From assembly GCF_900172375.1 (NCBI RefSeq), contig NZ_FWFS01000007.1:124001-188000 (forward strand): a stretch of DNA of 64,000 nucleotides, in the 5' to 3' direction. Below, in pieces: positions 1 through 8,455 of the stretch. The translations under genes were made by a program, and so were the position numbers. The notes under the pieces were generated by a model, which searched no databases, had not been told where the DNA came from, and saw nothing but the letters and a program-made list of their open reading frames with translations. The stretch's first letter is position 1. Each line of letters begins with the position of its first letter. This DNA is from Aquimixticola soesokkakensis. Lineage in GTDB: Bacteria > Pseudomonadota > Alphaproteobacteria > Rhodobacterales > Rhodobacteraceae.

Positions 1-448
1 GTGCGGTGGGGTCTTCCATGCTGGCACCGGCGAATTTGTAGAAAAACCCGAGCTGGCCCAGCATCGGACCAAGCCCGCCCATCTGGAACATCACCCATTG
101 GATCGTCTGGATGCGTTTGACGGGATCTTTTGGCAGCAGCTTACCGGATTTCTCCGCCAGATAGATCAGGATCGCGCCACTTTCGAAAAGCTCGACAAAG
201 GCGCCTTCCGGTCCATCGGGGTCGATGATGGCGGGAATTTTGTTGTTGGGGTTGAGGGACAGGAATTCGGGGCTTTTGACCTCGGCGTCCGACAGGCCGA
301 CCAGATGGGCCTCATAGGGGATGCCCATTTCCTCAAGCGCGATAGACACTTTCACACCGTTGGGGGTGGGAAAGCTGTAAAGCTGCAACAGATCGGGGGC
401 TGAGGCGGGCCATTTGGCGTTGATCGGGTGGGTGCTGACGGTGGCCAT
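1..448 (-). CDS. Glutathione S-transferase family protein (N-terminal part, runs off the window)
   Basis: Reading leftwards from an ATG at 448, the first 149 codons match the thioredoxin-fold N-terminal domain of a Ure2/YfcG/YghU-like (nu-class) glutathione S-transferase. Visible landmarks are the strand-turn [20 protein letters not shown] (about residues 20-39), the cis-Pro segment [11 protein letters not shown], and the glutathione-contacting [12 protein letters not shown]. The start of the helical C-terminal domain ([14 protein letters not shown]) is present, then the gene leaves the window. Members are usually about 200-290 aa and act on glutathione disulfides or peroxides in the cytoplasm; the exact substrate cannot be told. 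It is divergent from mscL. Confidence 0.85.
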   Translation of the reverse strand, partial: MATVSTHPINAKWPASAPDLLQLYSFPTPNGVKVSIALEEMGIPYEAHLVGLSDAEVKSPEFLSLNPNNKIPAIIDPDGPEGAFVELFESGAILIYLAEKSGKLLPKDPVKRIQTIQWVMFQMGGLGPMLGQLGFFYKFAGASMEDPTA

Positions 449-586
449 TGCACAGGTTCCTTTGGTTCTTTCAAAACGGGTGTGGATAGTATGTGGGGCG
501 TCAGGCAGCGCGTGCAATGTCGTAAAAATGTGTTAACTCATGTGCAGGAGTGCAAAGACCTCCCCACTTTCTCGAAGGAACTGCTG

Positions 587-1021
587 ATGTTTAATGAATT
601 CAAAGCGTTTATCGCCCGCGGCAATGTCATGGATATGGCCGTCGGGATCATCGTTGGTGCCGCTTTCACCGCCATCGTCACCTCGCTGGTGGGCGATCTG
701 ATCAACCCGATCATCGGTCTTATCACTGGTGGCATCGATTTTTCCAACAAATACGCCGTGTTGTCGGGGGATGTCGCTGCCGGCACGTCGCTGGCCGATG
801 CGCGCGATGCCGGTGCCGCGATCTTTGCCTATGGCTCGTTCATCATGGCTGTGATCAACTTTCTGATCATCGCTTTTGTGGTGTTCATGCTGGTGCGCGG
901 CGTGAACAAACTGAAAGCGGCGGCAGAAAAGCCCGAAGAAATCGTTCCCGAGGTGCCTGCCGGCCCGTCCGAGTTGGATATCTTGATCGAAATTCGCGAC
1001 AGCTTGAAGAAAAGCGCCTGA
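587..1021 (+). CDS. mscL: Large-conductance mechanosensitive channel MscL
   Basis: Inner-membrane channel that opens under membrane tension to release solutes on hypo-osmotic shock. The 144-aa product is a typical MscL length. It begins [20 protein letters not shown], the conserved amphipathic N-terminal helix leading into TM1 ([20 protein letters not shown]). TM2 is at about residues 80-103 and ends in a charged cytoplasmic helix. The ATG at 587 is preferred over an upstream in-frame start near 428 because an AAGGAA ribosome binding site lies at 575-580 and family alignments begin here. A hairpin terminator follows at 1048. Confidence 0.95.
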   Translation: MFNEFKAFIARGNVMDMAVGIIVGAAFTAIVTSLVGDLINPIIGLITGGIDFSNKYAVLSGDVAAGTSLADARDAGAAIFAYGSFIMAVINFLIIAFVVFMLVRGVNKLKAAAEKPEEIVPEVPAGPSELDILIEIRDSLKKSA

Positions 1022-1040
1022 TCTCGACGCGGATTTTGAC

Positions 1041-1090
1041 AAAAAAGAGGCCCGCCCGCAGCCCGAGGGATGCGCGGCGGGCCTTTCCAA
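1041..1090. terminator. Bidirectional hairpin terminator after mscL
   Basis: Perfect 9-bp inverted repeat AGGCCCGCC (1048-1056) / GGCGGGCCT (1076-1084). A run of A at 1041-1046 gives a U tract for leftward transcription, and a short T run follows on the + strand. It separates mscL from the Lrp gene. Confidence 0.6.
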
Positions 1091-1231
1091 TTGGGCCTGC
1101 AACCAGCAAGGCCCTTGGGAGGACACAAGAGAGATACGCGGCGGGCGGGGGTTTCCGTCGCGCGCTTGTGGATTTTGTGGCGCTGGGCAAGTATTGCGTC
1201 AGGATAGGCTTTGACGGGAAGGATGGCGGCT

Positions 1232-1693
1232 ATGACGCAGTTGGACGATACGGATCGACGGATTTTGACGATCCTGCAACGGCGCGGCAAGATTTCAAAC
1301 GCCGATTTGGCCGAAAGTGCGCATCTGTCGAGTTCGGCCTGTCATCGGCGCGTGCAGCGCCTGGAAGCGGAAGGGGTGATCCGCGACTACGTGGCCCTGC
1401 TTGACCCGCGCAAGATTGACCGCCCCTCGACGGTCTTTGTGGAAATCACGCTGTCGGGGCAGGCCGATGAGGTGCTTGATGCCTTCGAGCGTGCCGTCGC
1501 GCGCGTGCCCGAAATTCTGGAATGCCATCTGATGGCGGGCAAGGCCGATTACCTGTTGAAAGTCGTGGTCCGCGATACCGAAGATTTTGCCCAGATCCAC
1601 CGCCGCTCGCTGGCGACCTTGCCGGGGGTGCAGACGATGCAGTCCTCTTTCGCGCTGCGCACCGTGTTCAAGACCACCGCCTTGCCGATCTGA
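1232..1693 (+). CDS. Lrp/AsnC family transcriptional regulator
   Basis: A 153-aa one-component regulator. The N-terminal winged HTH (about residues 3-60; LDDTDRRILTILQRRGKISN then SSACHRRVQRLEAEGVI) is followed by the Lrp-type ligand-binding (RAM/ACT-like) domain ending VQTMQSSFALRTVFKT. Family members bind DNA as octamers and sense amino acids. The ATG at 1232 is chosen because GGGAAGG (1216-1222) sits about 9 nt upstream; in-frame starts at 1211 (TTG) and 1223 lack such spacing. No neighbouring amino-acid gene points to an effector. Confidence 0.9.
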   Translation: MTQLDDTDRRILTILQRRGKISNADLAESAHLSSSACHRRVQRLEAEGVIRDYVALLDPRKIDRPSTVFVEITLSGQADEVLDAFERAVARVPEILECHLMAGKADYLLKVVVRDTEDFAQIHRRSLATLPGVQTMQSSFALRTVFKTTALPI

Positions 1694-1777
1694 CGGTGCG
1701 ACTTTGGTCGTAGGCGTGGGCGCAGGCGCTGTATGCTAGGCTCGCGCAAGACATCAGAGCTTTGGGAGGAGCGACAG

Positions 1778-2824
1778 ATGACCATCGCCAACCACACCCC
1801 GAACCCCGCGCGGAACCCCGTGCGACATCCTGAGCGAAACCCCGAGCGGAACCATGCGCAAACGGTGCTCAAAGCGGTGGAAAACGCCTCTGCCGCATCG
1901 CGCCTTGCGGCATCCTGGCGCCGCTCGGTGATCAAACACGGGCTCGACCCCGAGCAGCGCGCCGCACCCGAACGCATTGAATTGCGCGAGGTGGCGGCAC
2001 GGCGCGACCGCTTGGGCCGGTTCATGGAAGTGGCCGCTCCCAAGCTTGATACGCTGTTCCAGATGGTGGGGAATTCGGGCTGCTGTGTGCTGCTCACCGA
2101 TCACACGGGGCTCATTTTGGACCAGCGCTCGGGCGATGGCGATGCGGATACCTTCGAGCGGTGGGGCCTGTGGTCTGGCGCAAACTGGTCCGAGGCGGCG
2201 CAGGGCACCAACGGTATCGGCACCTGCATCGCGGAAGGGCGGCAGGTCACAATCCACCGCGATGAACATTTCTTCACGCGCAATATTGCAATGTCCTGCA
2301 TGGATGCGCCGATTTGGGGGCCGGACGGGCAGTTGATCGGCGCGCTCGATGTCTCGAGCTCGCGGGCCGATCAAACCGAAGCATGGTCGCGGCTGATTGC
2401 CAATGTCGTGGCCCAAACCGCACGCCAGATCGAAATGGATGCTTTTCGCGCCGCCTTTCCCCATGCGCGCATCATCGTGGCCCCCGAAGAGCGCACAGAG
2501 GGGGCGATGCTGTTGGCGGTGGATGCGGATGATCTGGTCATCGGCGCGACCCGCGCGGCGCGCCGGGCCTATGATCTGGGCGCGCATCAGCACATCACCC
2601 CGCGTCCGGCCTCGGATATCTTGGGGCGCGACACCACGGAAAGCGCGCTGGACCGCGCCGAGAGGGCGGCGTTGAAGCGGGCCATCGCGCGGGCGGGGGG
2701 CAATGTCTCGGCGGCGGCCCGCGACCTGGGAATCGGTCGCGCAACGCTCTACCGGCGGATGGCGCGCCTCGGCATGGCCGAAACCGATGCCCCTGCGACC
2801 AAGGTCCTGCGCCCTTCGTCCTAG
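1778..2824 (+). CDS. GAF-Fis transcriptional regulator of AcoR type, lacking the AAA+ domain
   Basis: A 348-aa regulator with a GAF sensory domain (about residues 85-230) and a Fis-type HTH at the C-terminus (ARAGGNVSAAARDLGIGRAT, YRRMARLG). The layout follows AcoR-like activators of acetoin/alcohol catabolism, but the sigma-54-interacting AAA+ ATPase normally between GAF and Fis is missing: no GAFTGA loop or Walker A is seen. It probably acts as a simple DNA-binding regulator. The N-terminus has an Asn-Pro-Arg-rich degenerate repeat (NPARNPVRHPERNPERN). Start ATG 1778 has GGGAGGA at 1764-1770. It lies directly upstream of the aldehyde dehydrogenase, its likely target, with a palindromic operator at 2848-2865. 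Confidence 0.82.
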   Translation: MTIANHTPNPARNPVRHPERNPERNHAQTVLKAVENASAASRLAASWRRSVIKHGLDPEQRAAPERIELREVAARRDRLGRFMEVAAPKLDTLFQMVGNSGCCVLLTDHTGLILDQRSGDGDADTFERWGLWSGANWSEAAQGTNGIGTCIAEGRQVTIHRDEHFFTRNIAMSCMDAPIWGPDGQLIGALDVSSSRADQTEAWSRLIANVVAQTARQIEMDAFRAAFPHARIIVAPEERTEGAMLLAVDADDLVIGATRAARRAYDLGAHQHITPRPASDILGRDTTESALDRAERAALKRAIARAGGNVSAAARDLGIGRATLYRRMARLGMAETDAPATKVLRPSS

Positions 2825-2847
2825 GGGGGCGGGCGGGGTGTCCGACC

Positions 2848-2865
2848 TGTCTCACCCCTGAGACA
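2848..2865. promoter_or_regulatory. Perfect palindrome upstream of the aldehyde dehydrogenase, candidate operator
   Basis: TGTCTCA (2848-2854), 4-nt spacer CCCC, then TGAGACA (2859-2865): a perfect 7-bp inverted repeat about 110 bp before the aldehyde dehydrogenase start. TGT...ACA ends are typical of sites bound by Fis-type HTH regulators of the AcoR kind, so the adjacent GAF-Fis protein is the obvious candidate binder (inference). Confidence 0.6.
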
Positions 2866-2975
2866 TTGCGGCGCTGCGGCATGACGGCGAGGGGGTGACG
2901 GGCAGGGGCGAGACGCGCCACCTTAACGACAGAGCCGGTGCTGGGAGGCATTGGTCACTTTCGAGGAGGAACCCC

Positions 2976-4496
<1,521 letters not shown>

Positions 4497-4510
4497 CCCC
4501 GAGCTCCCAG

Positions 4511-4534
4511 CGCAGGGCCTCTCCCAGCCCTGCG
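4511..4534 (+). repeat. Inverted repeat in the aldehyde dehydrogenase-DUF779 spacer
   Basis: CGCAGGGC (4511-4518) and GCCCTGCG (4527-4534) form a perfect 8-bp hairpin with an 8-nt loop just after the aldehyde dehydrogenase stop codon. No T run follows, so it may stabilise the 3' end of the mRNA rather than terminate. Confidence 0.5.
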
Positions 4535-4551
4535 CTCCCTATTCTACCCCC

Positions 4552-4584
4552 AAAGGGCCGGCCATTTCGGTCGGCCCTTTTGCG
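4552..4584 (+). terminator. Hairpin with T run between aldehyde dehydrogenase and DUF779 (partial terminator)
   Basis: AAAGGGCCG (4552-4560) pairs with CGGCCCTTT (4572-4580), extendable by three more pairs to a small loop, and is followed by TTTT. It sits inside what looks like a two-gene operon, so it probably lowers rather than abolishes expression of the downstream gene. Confidence 0.55.
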
Positions 4585-4603
4585 CACCCTCAGGAGGCTC
4601 CCG

Positions 4604-4963
4604 ATGAAACCCGACCGCGTGACTGCCACGCCCGCCGCCCTCGATTTGCTGGCCGCCATCCGCGCGGACCACGGGCCGGTGATGTTCCACCAATCGGGAG
4701 GCTGTTGCGACGGCTCGGCGCCCATGTGCTACGCGGTGGGCGAGTTCAAACTCGGCACACAGGATATCTTGCTGGGTGATGTGGAGGGGGCAGAAGTCTA
4801 TATTTCCGCCCCGCAATTCGAGGTCTGGAAACACTCACAGCTGGTGTTGGATGTCACGAAGGGCAGGGGTGGCATGTTCTCGCTCGACAGCGGGCGAGCG
4901 CTCCGCTTTTTGAGCAGAGCGAAACTCTTTACCCCCGATGACCTGCGCGCGCTGGGTTTGTGA
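4604..4963 (+). CDS. DUF779 domain protein, aldehyde dehydrogenase-associated
   Basis: A 119-aa cytoplasmic protein of the DUF779 family, whose genes commonly sit next to acetaldehyde-type aldehyde dehydrogenases. The conserved core FHQSGGCCDGSAPMCY (about residues 27-42) has three cysteines in a CC...C pattern, and YISAPQFEVWKHSQLVLDV follows. The biochemical role is not established; a metal-binding or redox accessory role is inferred from the cysteines and neighbourhood. ATG 4604 has CAGGAGG at 4591-4597. The 107-bp spacer to the dehydrogenase carries two hairpins. Confidence 0.85.
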   Translation: MKPDRVTATPAALDLLAAIRADHGPVMFHQSGGCCDGSAPMCYAVGEFKLGTQDILLGDVEGAEVYISAPQFEVWKHSQLVLDVTKGRGGMFSLDSGRALRFLSRAKLFTPDDLRALGL

Positions 4964-4967
4964 GGGA

Positions 4968-5050
4968 GCCTCCGGCGGGGATATTTAAAGACAAAAAAGC
5001 CGTTGGGGTAGCAGGGCGCCCGGAGGTGCTTTTTTGTCCGTAAATATCCC
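4968..5050. repeat. Imperfect long inverted repeat, intergenic element
   Basis: Arms 4978-5000 (begins GGGATATTTAAAGACAAAA) and 5028-5050 (ends GTCCGTAAATATCCC) are 23 nt each with two mismatches and a 27-nt spacer. The left arm is preceded by GCCTCCGGCG. This looks like the intergenic 'CCTCCGGCGGGGATATTT' type element that recurs in Rhodobacteraceae genomes (from memory, not searched). It also contains a T run, so it may work as a terminator for DUF779. Confidence 0.6.
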
Positions 5051-5090
5051 GGGGTGAGCCGCGCAGCGGCGAGGGGCAGCGCCCCTGAAA

Positions 5091-5136
5091 GCCCTATAAA
5101 AAGCAAAACCCCCGCAGCTTGCGCTTGCGGGGGTTT
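5091..5136 (-). terminator. Rho-independent terminator of rpsU
   Basis: Perfect 11-bp stem AAACCCCCGCA (5106-5116) / TGCGGGGGTTT (5126-5136) with a 9-nt loop. Read leftwards, the stem is followed by a T-rich stretch (TTTTGCTTTTTATAG), as expected for leftward rpsU. Confidence 0.8.
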
Positions 5137-5200
5137 CTTGAATGATCTTTCCAACTGCGGGCTTGCGCCTCAGGTCAGCAGATCCATTCGCTCGTCAAAA

Positions 5201-5407
5201 TCAGAGCATACCTTCGCGCTGTGCTTTTTTACGAGCCAGCTTGCGAGCACGGCGGACGGCTTCGGCCTTCTCGCGCGCTTTTTTGATCGAGGGTTTTTCG
5301 AAATGTTGCTTGAGCTTCATTTCACGGAAAACGCCCTCGCGCTGAAGTTTTTTCTTCAGGGCACGGAGTGCTTGATCGACGTTGTTATCGCGAACGCTTA
5401 CCTGCAT
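5201..5407 (-). CDS. rpsU: 30S ribosomal protein S21
   Basis: A 68-aa basic protein of the small ribosomal subunit beginning [20 protein letters not shown], with [20 protein letters not shown] in the middle: the standard bS21 signature at normal length. It helps base-pairing of the Shine-Dalgarno sequence during initiation. The start has an AGGAAGG site at about 5420-5427; a small hairpin (5408-5420) lies between that site and the ATG. A strong terminator follows. It is divergent from the COQ9 gene. Confidence 0.97.
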   Translation of the reverse strand: MQVSVRDNNVDQALRALKKKLQREGVFREMKLKQHFEKPSIKKAREKAEAVRRARKLARKKAQREGML

Positions 5408-5420
5408 GTGGTGTCACCAC
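5408..5420 (-). promoter_or_regulatory. Hairpin between ribosome binding site and start codon of rpsU
   Basis: GTGGTGTCACCAC is a 5-bp inverted repeat with a 3-nt loop immediately before the rpsU ATG and directly after, partly overlapping, the Shine-Dalgarno region on the minus strand. It could influence initiation on rpsU mRNA; function is inference. Confidence 0.4.
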
Positions 5421-5517
5421 CTTCCTAAGTTAGATTTGCAAAATTGCAGGAAGTGGCCGTATAGCAAAGCGGCTCTAGTTTGTCTAGCATGAGAGCAACC
5501 GCGAGAGGAGCGATCCG

Positions 5518-6243
5518 ATGCAAAACCTGCCTTATCCTGACCCGACCCGTGAAAAACTGCTCGATGCGGCCTTGCCGCTGGTGGTTTTCGATGGCTGGGG
5601 GCCTGAAACCTTTGCGGCGAGCGTAAGCGATTCGGGGGTTTCGCCGGATTTGGCCGCCGTGGCCTGCCCGCGCGGCGCGACCGATCTGGCTGTGGCTTAT
5701 CACAAGCGCGGGGATCGTGCGCTGGTTGCGGCCTACGCCGCGGCCGACACCGCAGAGATGACATTTCGCGACAAGGTTACTTTGGCTGTTTGGCTGCGCC
5801 TTCAGGCGGTCGAGCGCGAAGTCGTGCGCCGTGGCATGACGTTGTTTTCCTTGCCGCATCTTGCGCCTGAGGGGGCGCGGCTTTTGTGGGAAACCTCGGA
5901 TGTGATCTGGACCGCGGTGGGCGACAGTTCGGATGACGTGAACTGGTACACCAAGCGGGCGACGCTTTCGGGTGTTTTTGGCGCGACGGTTTTGTTCTGG
6001 CTGGGCGATGATAGTGCCGAGTTCGTGGATACGCAGGCCTTTCTGGAGCGTCGCATCGCTGATGTGATGCAGGTCGAAAAGGTCAAAGCGCAGATGAAGG
6101 GCAACCGGCTGGCCTCTGCCGCGCTGATGGTGCCGAATTTCTTTCTCTCGAAAATCAAAGCGCCCGCAGGGGTGCGCCGCTGCGACGTGCCGGGCACGCA
6201 GGCGGCGCGTGCGGGTGTTGCGCAAAAAGGAGCTGTGCAATGA
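5518..6243 (+). CDS. COQ9 family ubiquinone biosynthesis accessory protein
   Basis: A 241-aa protein of the COQ9 family: TetR-like helical fold with the characteristic region HLAPEGARLLWETSDVIWTAVG then DDVNWYTKRATLSGVFGATV (about residues 118-163), near-identical to the family consensus WYTKRxxLxxVYxxTxLxxL. COQ9 binds lipids and assists Coq7-type hydroxylation of ubiquinone precursors at the membrane. An AGAGGAG site precedes the ATG. The stop overlaps the start of the downstream quinone oxidoreductase gene (ATGA, 6240-6243), so the two are co-translated. Confidence 0.9.
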   Translation: MQNLPYPDPTREKLLDAALPLVVFDGWGPETFAASVSDSGVSPDLAAVACPRGATDLAVAYHKRGDRALVAAYAAADTAEMTFRDKVTLAVWLRLQAVEREVVRRGMTLFSLPHLAPEGARLLWETSDVIWTAVGDSSDDVNWYTKRATLSGVFGATVLFWLGDDSAEFVDTQAFLERRIADVMQVEKVKAQMKGNRLASAALMVPNFFLSKIKAPAGVRRCDVPGTQAARAGVAQKGAVQ

Positions 6244-7229
6244 GCCTGCCCGATCGCATGAAAGCCGTTGAAATCACCGCAGCGGGCGGGCCGCAAGTGC
6301 TGCATTTGACAGAGCGCGCGACGCCTTTGGCGGGGGATGACGAGATCGTCATCAAAGTGGCCTTTGCCGGGGTCAACCGCCCTGATGCGCTGCAACGCGC
6401 GGGGCTCTATGCGCCGCCCGCAGGGGCTTCGGACCTGCCGGGTTTGGAAGTGTCGGGTACGGTTGCCGCCGTGGGGGCGGGGGTGCGCGACTGGGTTGTG
6501 GGCGATCAGGTCTGCGCGTTGACGCCCGGTGGGGGCTATGCCGAATATGTCGCCTGCAATGCGGGGCACGCGATGCCCGTGCCCGCAGGCATGAGTTTGA
6601 AGCAGGCGGCCTGCCTGCCGGAGACCTATTTTACCGTCTGGACCAATGTTTTCGAGCGCGGGGCATTGAAATCGGGGGAGGTTTTTCTGGTACACGGCGG
6701 GTCTTCGGGCATTGGAACGACGGCGATCCAGCTGGCGCGGGCTTTCGGCGCGCGGGTCTTTGCCACGGCAGGCAGCGCGGAGAAATGCAAGGCCTGTGAA
6801 AATCTCGGGGCCGAGCGGGCGATCAACTATCACGACACGGATTTTGTGAAGGTGATGCAGGCCGAAGGTGGCGCGAACCTGATTCTTGATATGGTCGGCG
6901 GCGATTACATTGCGCGCAATCTCAAGAGTCTGGCCGAGGACGGGCGATTGGTGAATATCGCCTTCCTGCAAGGTCCCAAGGCGGAGATCAACTTTGCGGC
7001 CGTTATGGCGCGCCGCTTGACGATCACGGGATCGACCCTGCGACCGCGCACGGATGCGGTGAAATCCGCCATTGCCGACGCGCTGGTGAGCAAGGTCTGG
7101 CCGCTGATCGCCGCCGGGCAGGTCGGGCCCGTGGTGGACAGCAGCTTTCCGCTGGCAGGCGCGGTGCAGGCGCATCAGCGGCTTGAGGCTTCGCACCACA
7201 TCGGCAAAATCGTGCTTGAGGTCGCGTAG
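6240..7229 (+). CDS. NAD(P)H:quinone oxidoreductase, zeta-crystallin/PIG3 family
   Basis: A 329-aa medium-chain dehydrogenase/reductase of the zinc-free quinone oxidoreductase type. It shows the N-terminal GroES-like domain (VAFAGVNRPDALQRAGLY, PAGASDLPGLEVSG), the Rossmann motif VHGGSSGIGTTAIQLARAFG (about residues 140-159) and the PIG3-like ending LPLAGAVQAHQRLEASHHIG with IGKIVLEV (first residues read FPLAG). It reduces quinones with NADPH in the cytoplasm. The 4-bp overlap with COQ9 suggests a shared operon around quinone metabolism. Confidence 0.9.
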   Translation: MSLPDRMKAVEITAAGGPQVLHLTERATPLAGDDEIVIKVAFAGVNRPDALQRAGLYAPPAGASDLPGLEVSGTVAAVGAGVRDWVVGDQVCALTPGGGYAEYVACNAGHAMPVPAGMSLKQAACLPETYFTVWTNVFERGALKSGEVFLVHGGSSGIGTTAIQLARAFGARVFATAGSAEKCKACENLGAERAINYHDTDFVKVMQAEGGANLILDMVGGDYIARNLKSLAEDGRLVNIAFLQGPKAEINFAAVMARRLTITGSTLRPRTDAVKSAIADALVSKVWPLIAAGQVGPVVDSSFPLAGAVQAHQRLEASHHIGKIVLEVA

Positions 7230-7251
7230 CGCCCATCGCCCGACTGCCGGA

Positions 7252-7282
7252 CCCGTCACCCGCTGTTGCGGCGGATGACGGG
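7252..7282. terminator. Hairpin between convergent quinone oxidoreductase and small-protein genes
   Basis: CCCGTCACCCGC (7252-7263) pairs with GCGGATGACGGG (7271-7282), 11 of 12 positions, loop TGTTGCG. It lies between two convergent genes; there is no clean T run. Confidence 0.45.
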
Positions 7283-7310
7283 ATGTGCGTGTTTTACGGA
7301 GATTGGGGGC

Positions 7311-7568
7311 TTAGAAGACGCAGATGGGCTCGCCTTCGTAGGTATTGCCATCTGAATCCACACAGACAACCCATTTGATCGTCCCGACGCGGTGCGAGCC
7401 GTGATGGTCGTCGCCGGTGCAAGGGCCGCCGGTGTAGACAGTGCAATTCTTGGGGATCCGCTCAGCGCCCATTTTGGCGACGAGCGCGGAAATTGCGGCC
7501 TCGTCGAAGCCGGCTGTACGGGCTTCCTGTTCTAGATCGGAAATCGGAAAACTGGCAGGGGTGGTCAT
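7311..7568 (-). CDS. Small cysteine-containing hypothetical protein
   Basis: An 85-aa protein that I do not recognise. The N-terminal 40 residues are predicted helical (DLEQEARTAGFDEAAISALV). The C-terminal half holds four cysteines in NCTVYTGGPCTGDDHHGSHR, VVCVDSDG and the very C-terminal PICVF. There is no signal peptide or membrane segment. This helical-leader plus Cys-rich-tail look resembles some peptide precursors, but no modification enzyme lies nearby, so that is only a thought. It reads towards the quinone reductase and sits downstream of the RNase T2 gene on the same strand. Confidence 0.6.
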   Translation of the reverse strand: MTTPASFPISDLEQEARTAGFDEAAISALVAKMGAERIPKNCTVYTGGPCTGDDHHGSHRVGTIKWVVCVDSDGNTYEGEPICVF

Positions 7569-7662
7569 TTATTCCTCGTTAAAAAGTGACTGAGGTGATC
7601 ATGTTGCCACTCCTTGCCCCTACGTCAAATAGCGGTATTCCTGACTTGCCTCTAGGCGCGGA

Positions 7663-8310
7663 TCAATCAATATCCGCCATCAACGCGTCCTCGAGCGTAC
7701 AGTCGTAGATCACATCTGCCCCGCATTTTCGCGGCTCGAGATCGCGTGTCAGGCAGATGCGGACTTCTTGGATCCGGCGGTCCTTGCAGGTGACGGTGAT
7801 CTGGTTGCGCTCCAACCCCGGGTTGTCTTTCAAGAACGCCGCCTCGACCACGCTGGCGGGCAGTTTGATGTCGTCGGGCAGGCTGCGAAACACCGCGGGG
7901 CGGGTGATGCTGTCATAGGCAAGGCGCGAGAGGGCCAGAAAATCGCGCCCTTCCAGTCCGCTGCAGCGCCCGTGCTTTTTCCACTGATACCACGCCGCGC
8001 CGGTGGTGCCCATGATGTCGGACATGGCGGCTGTTTCGCGTTTGGAGGGGTCGCGCGCGGCGCTGGTGCAGTCGGCGGGATAGCCGCGCTCGTATTGCGG
8101 CCACAGGCCGTGCAGCACCCAGCCCAAGGGGCGGTCGCATTGCGGCGAGTTGCGCGCATCGCCCTCGAGCGCGCACCAGGTGGGCGACCATGACAGGGCC
8201 AGCACATAGTAGTCAAACGCCCCCGCCGTATCGCCCGCCGCCTGTGCTGATGCCGGTGCCGAGAGGCCCAAAAGGCCTGCCATCATGGCGGTAACGATCG
8301 CTTTACGCAT
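7663..8310 (-). CDS. Ribonuclease T2 family protein, exported
   Basis: A 215-aa periplasmic or secreted endoribonuclease precursor. A Sec signal peptide covers about residues 1-25 (MRKAIVTAMMAGLLGLSAPA, SAQA). The CAS I motif is WVLHGLWPQY with H67, and CAS II is WYQWKKHGRCSG with H113. In CAS II the usual catalytic Glu position appears to be Gln (Q109), as in a bacterial subgroup. Several cysteines suggest disulfides in the mature form. ATG 8310 is chosen over an upstream frame extension to 8694 because it starts the signal peptide and has GAGGGAAGAG just before it. Confidence 0.9.
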   Translation of the reverse strand: MRKAIVTAMMAGLLGLSAPASAQAAGDTAGAFDYYVLALSWSPTWCALEGDARNSPQCDRPLGWVLHGLWPQYERGYPADCTSAARDPSKRETAAMSDIMGTTGAAWYQWKKHGRCSGLEGRDFLALSRLAYDSITRPAVFRSLPDDIKLPASVVEAAFLKDNPGLERNQITVTCKDRRIQEVRICLTRDLEPRKCGADVIYDCTLEDALMADID

Positions 8311-8455
8311 TTTCTCTTCCCTCTTTTGCTTGCGCGCAGTATAAGCCCTGCAAGTTCCCCGACAATGAGAACCATCCCCCAGCGGGAAAGCCTTTTCAGG
8401 CGACGGGAAAAATTTATCCGGCGTTTGCGTGCCGGAAGCGTTCAAGGAGGCCGGC

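Noticed and set aside
2866-2975. Sigma-54 (-24/-12) promoter before the aldehyde dehydrogenase
   Set aside because: No GG-N10-GC arrangement with the usual TGGCAC/TTGC context was seen, and the regulator lacks the AAA+ domain.
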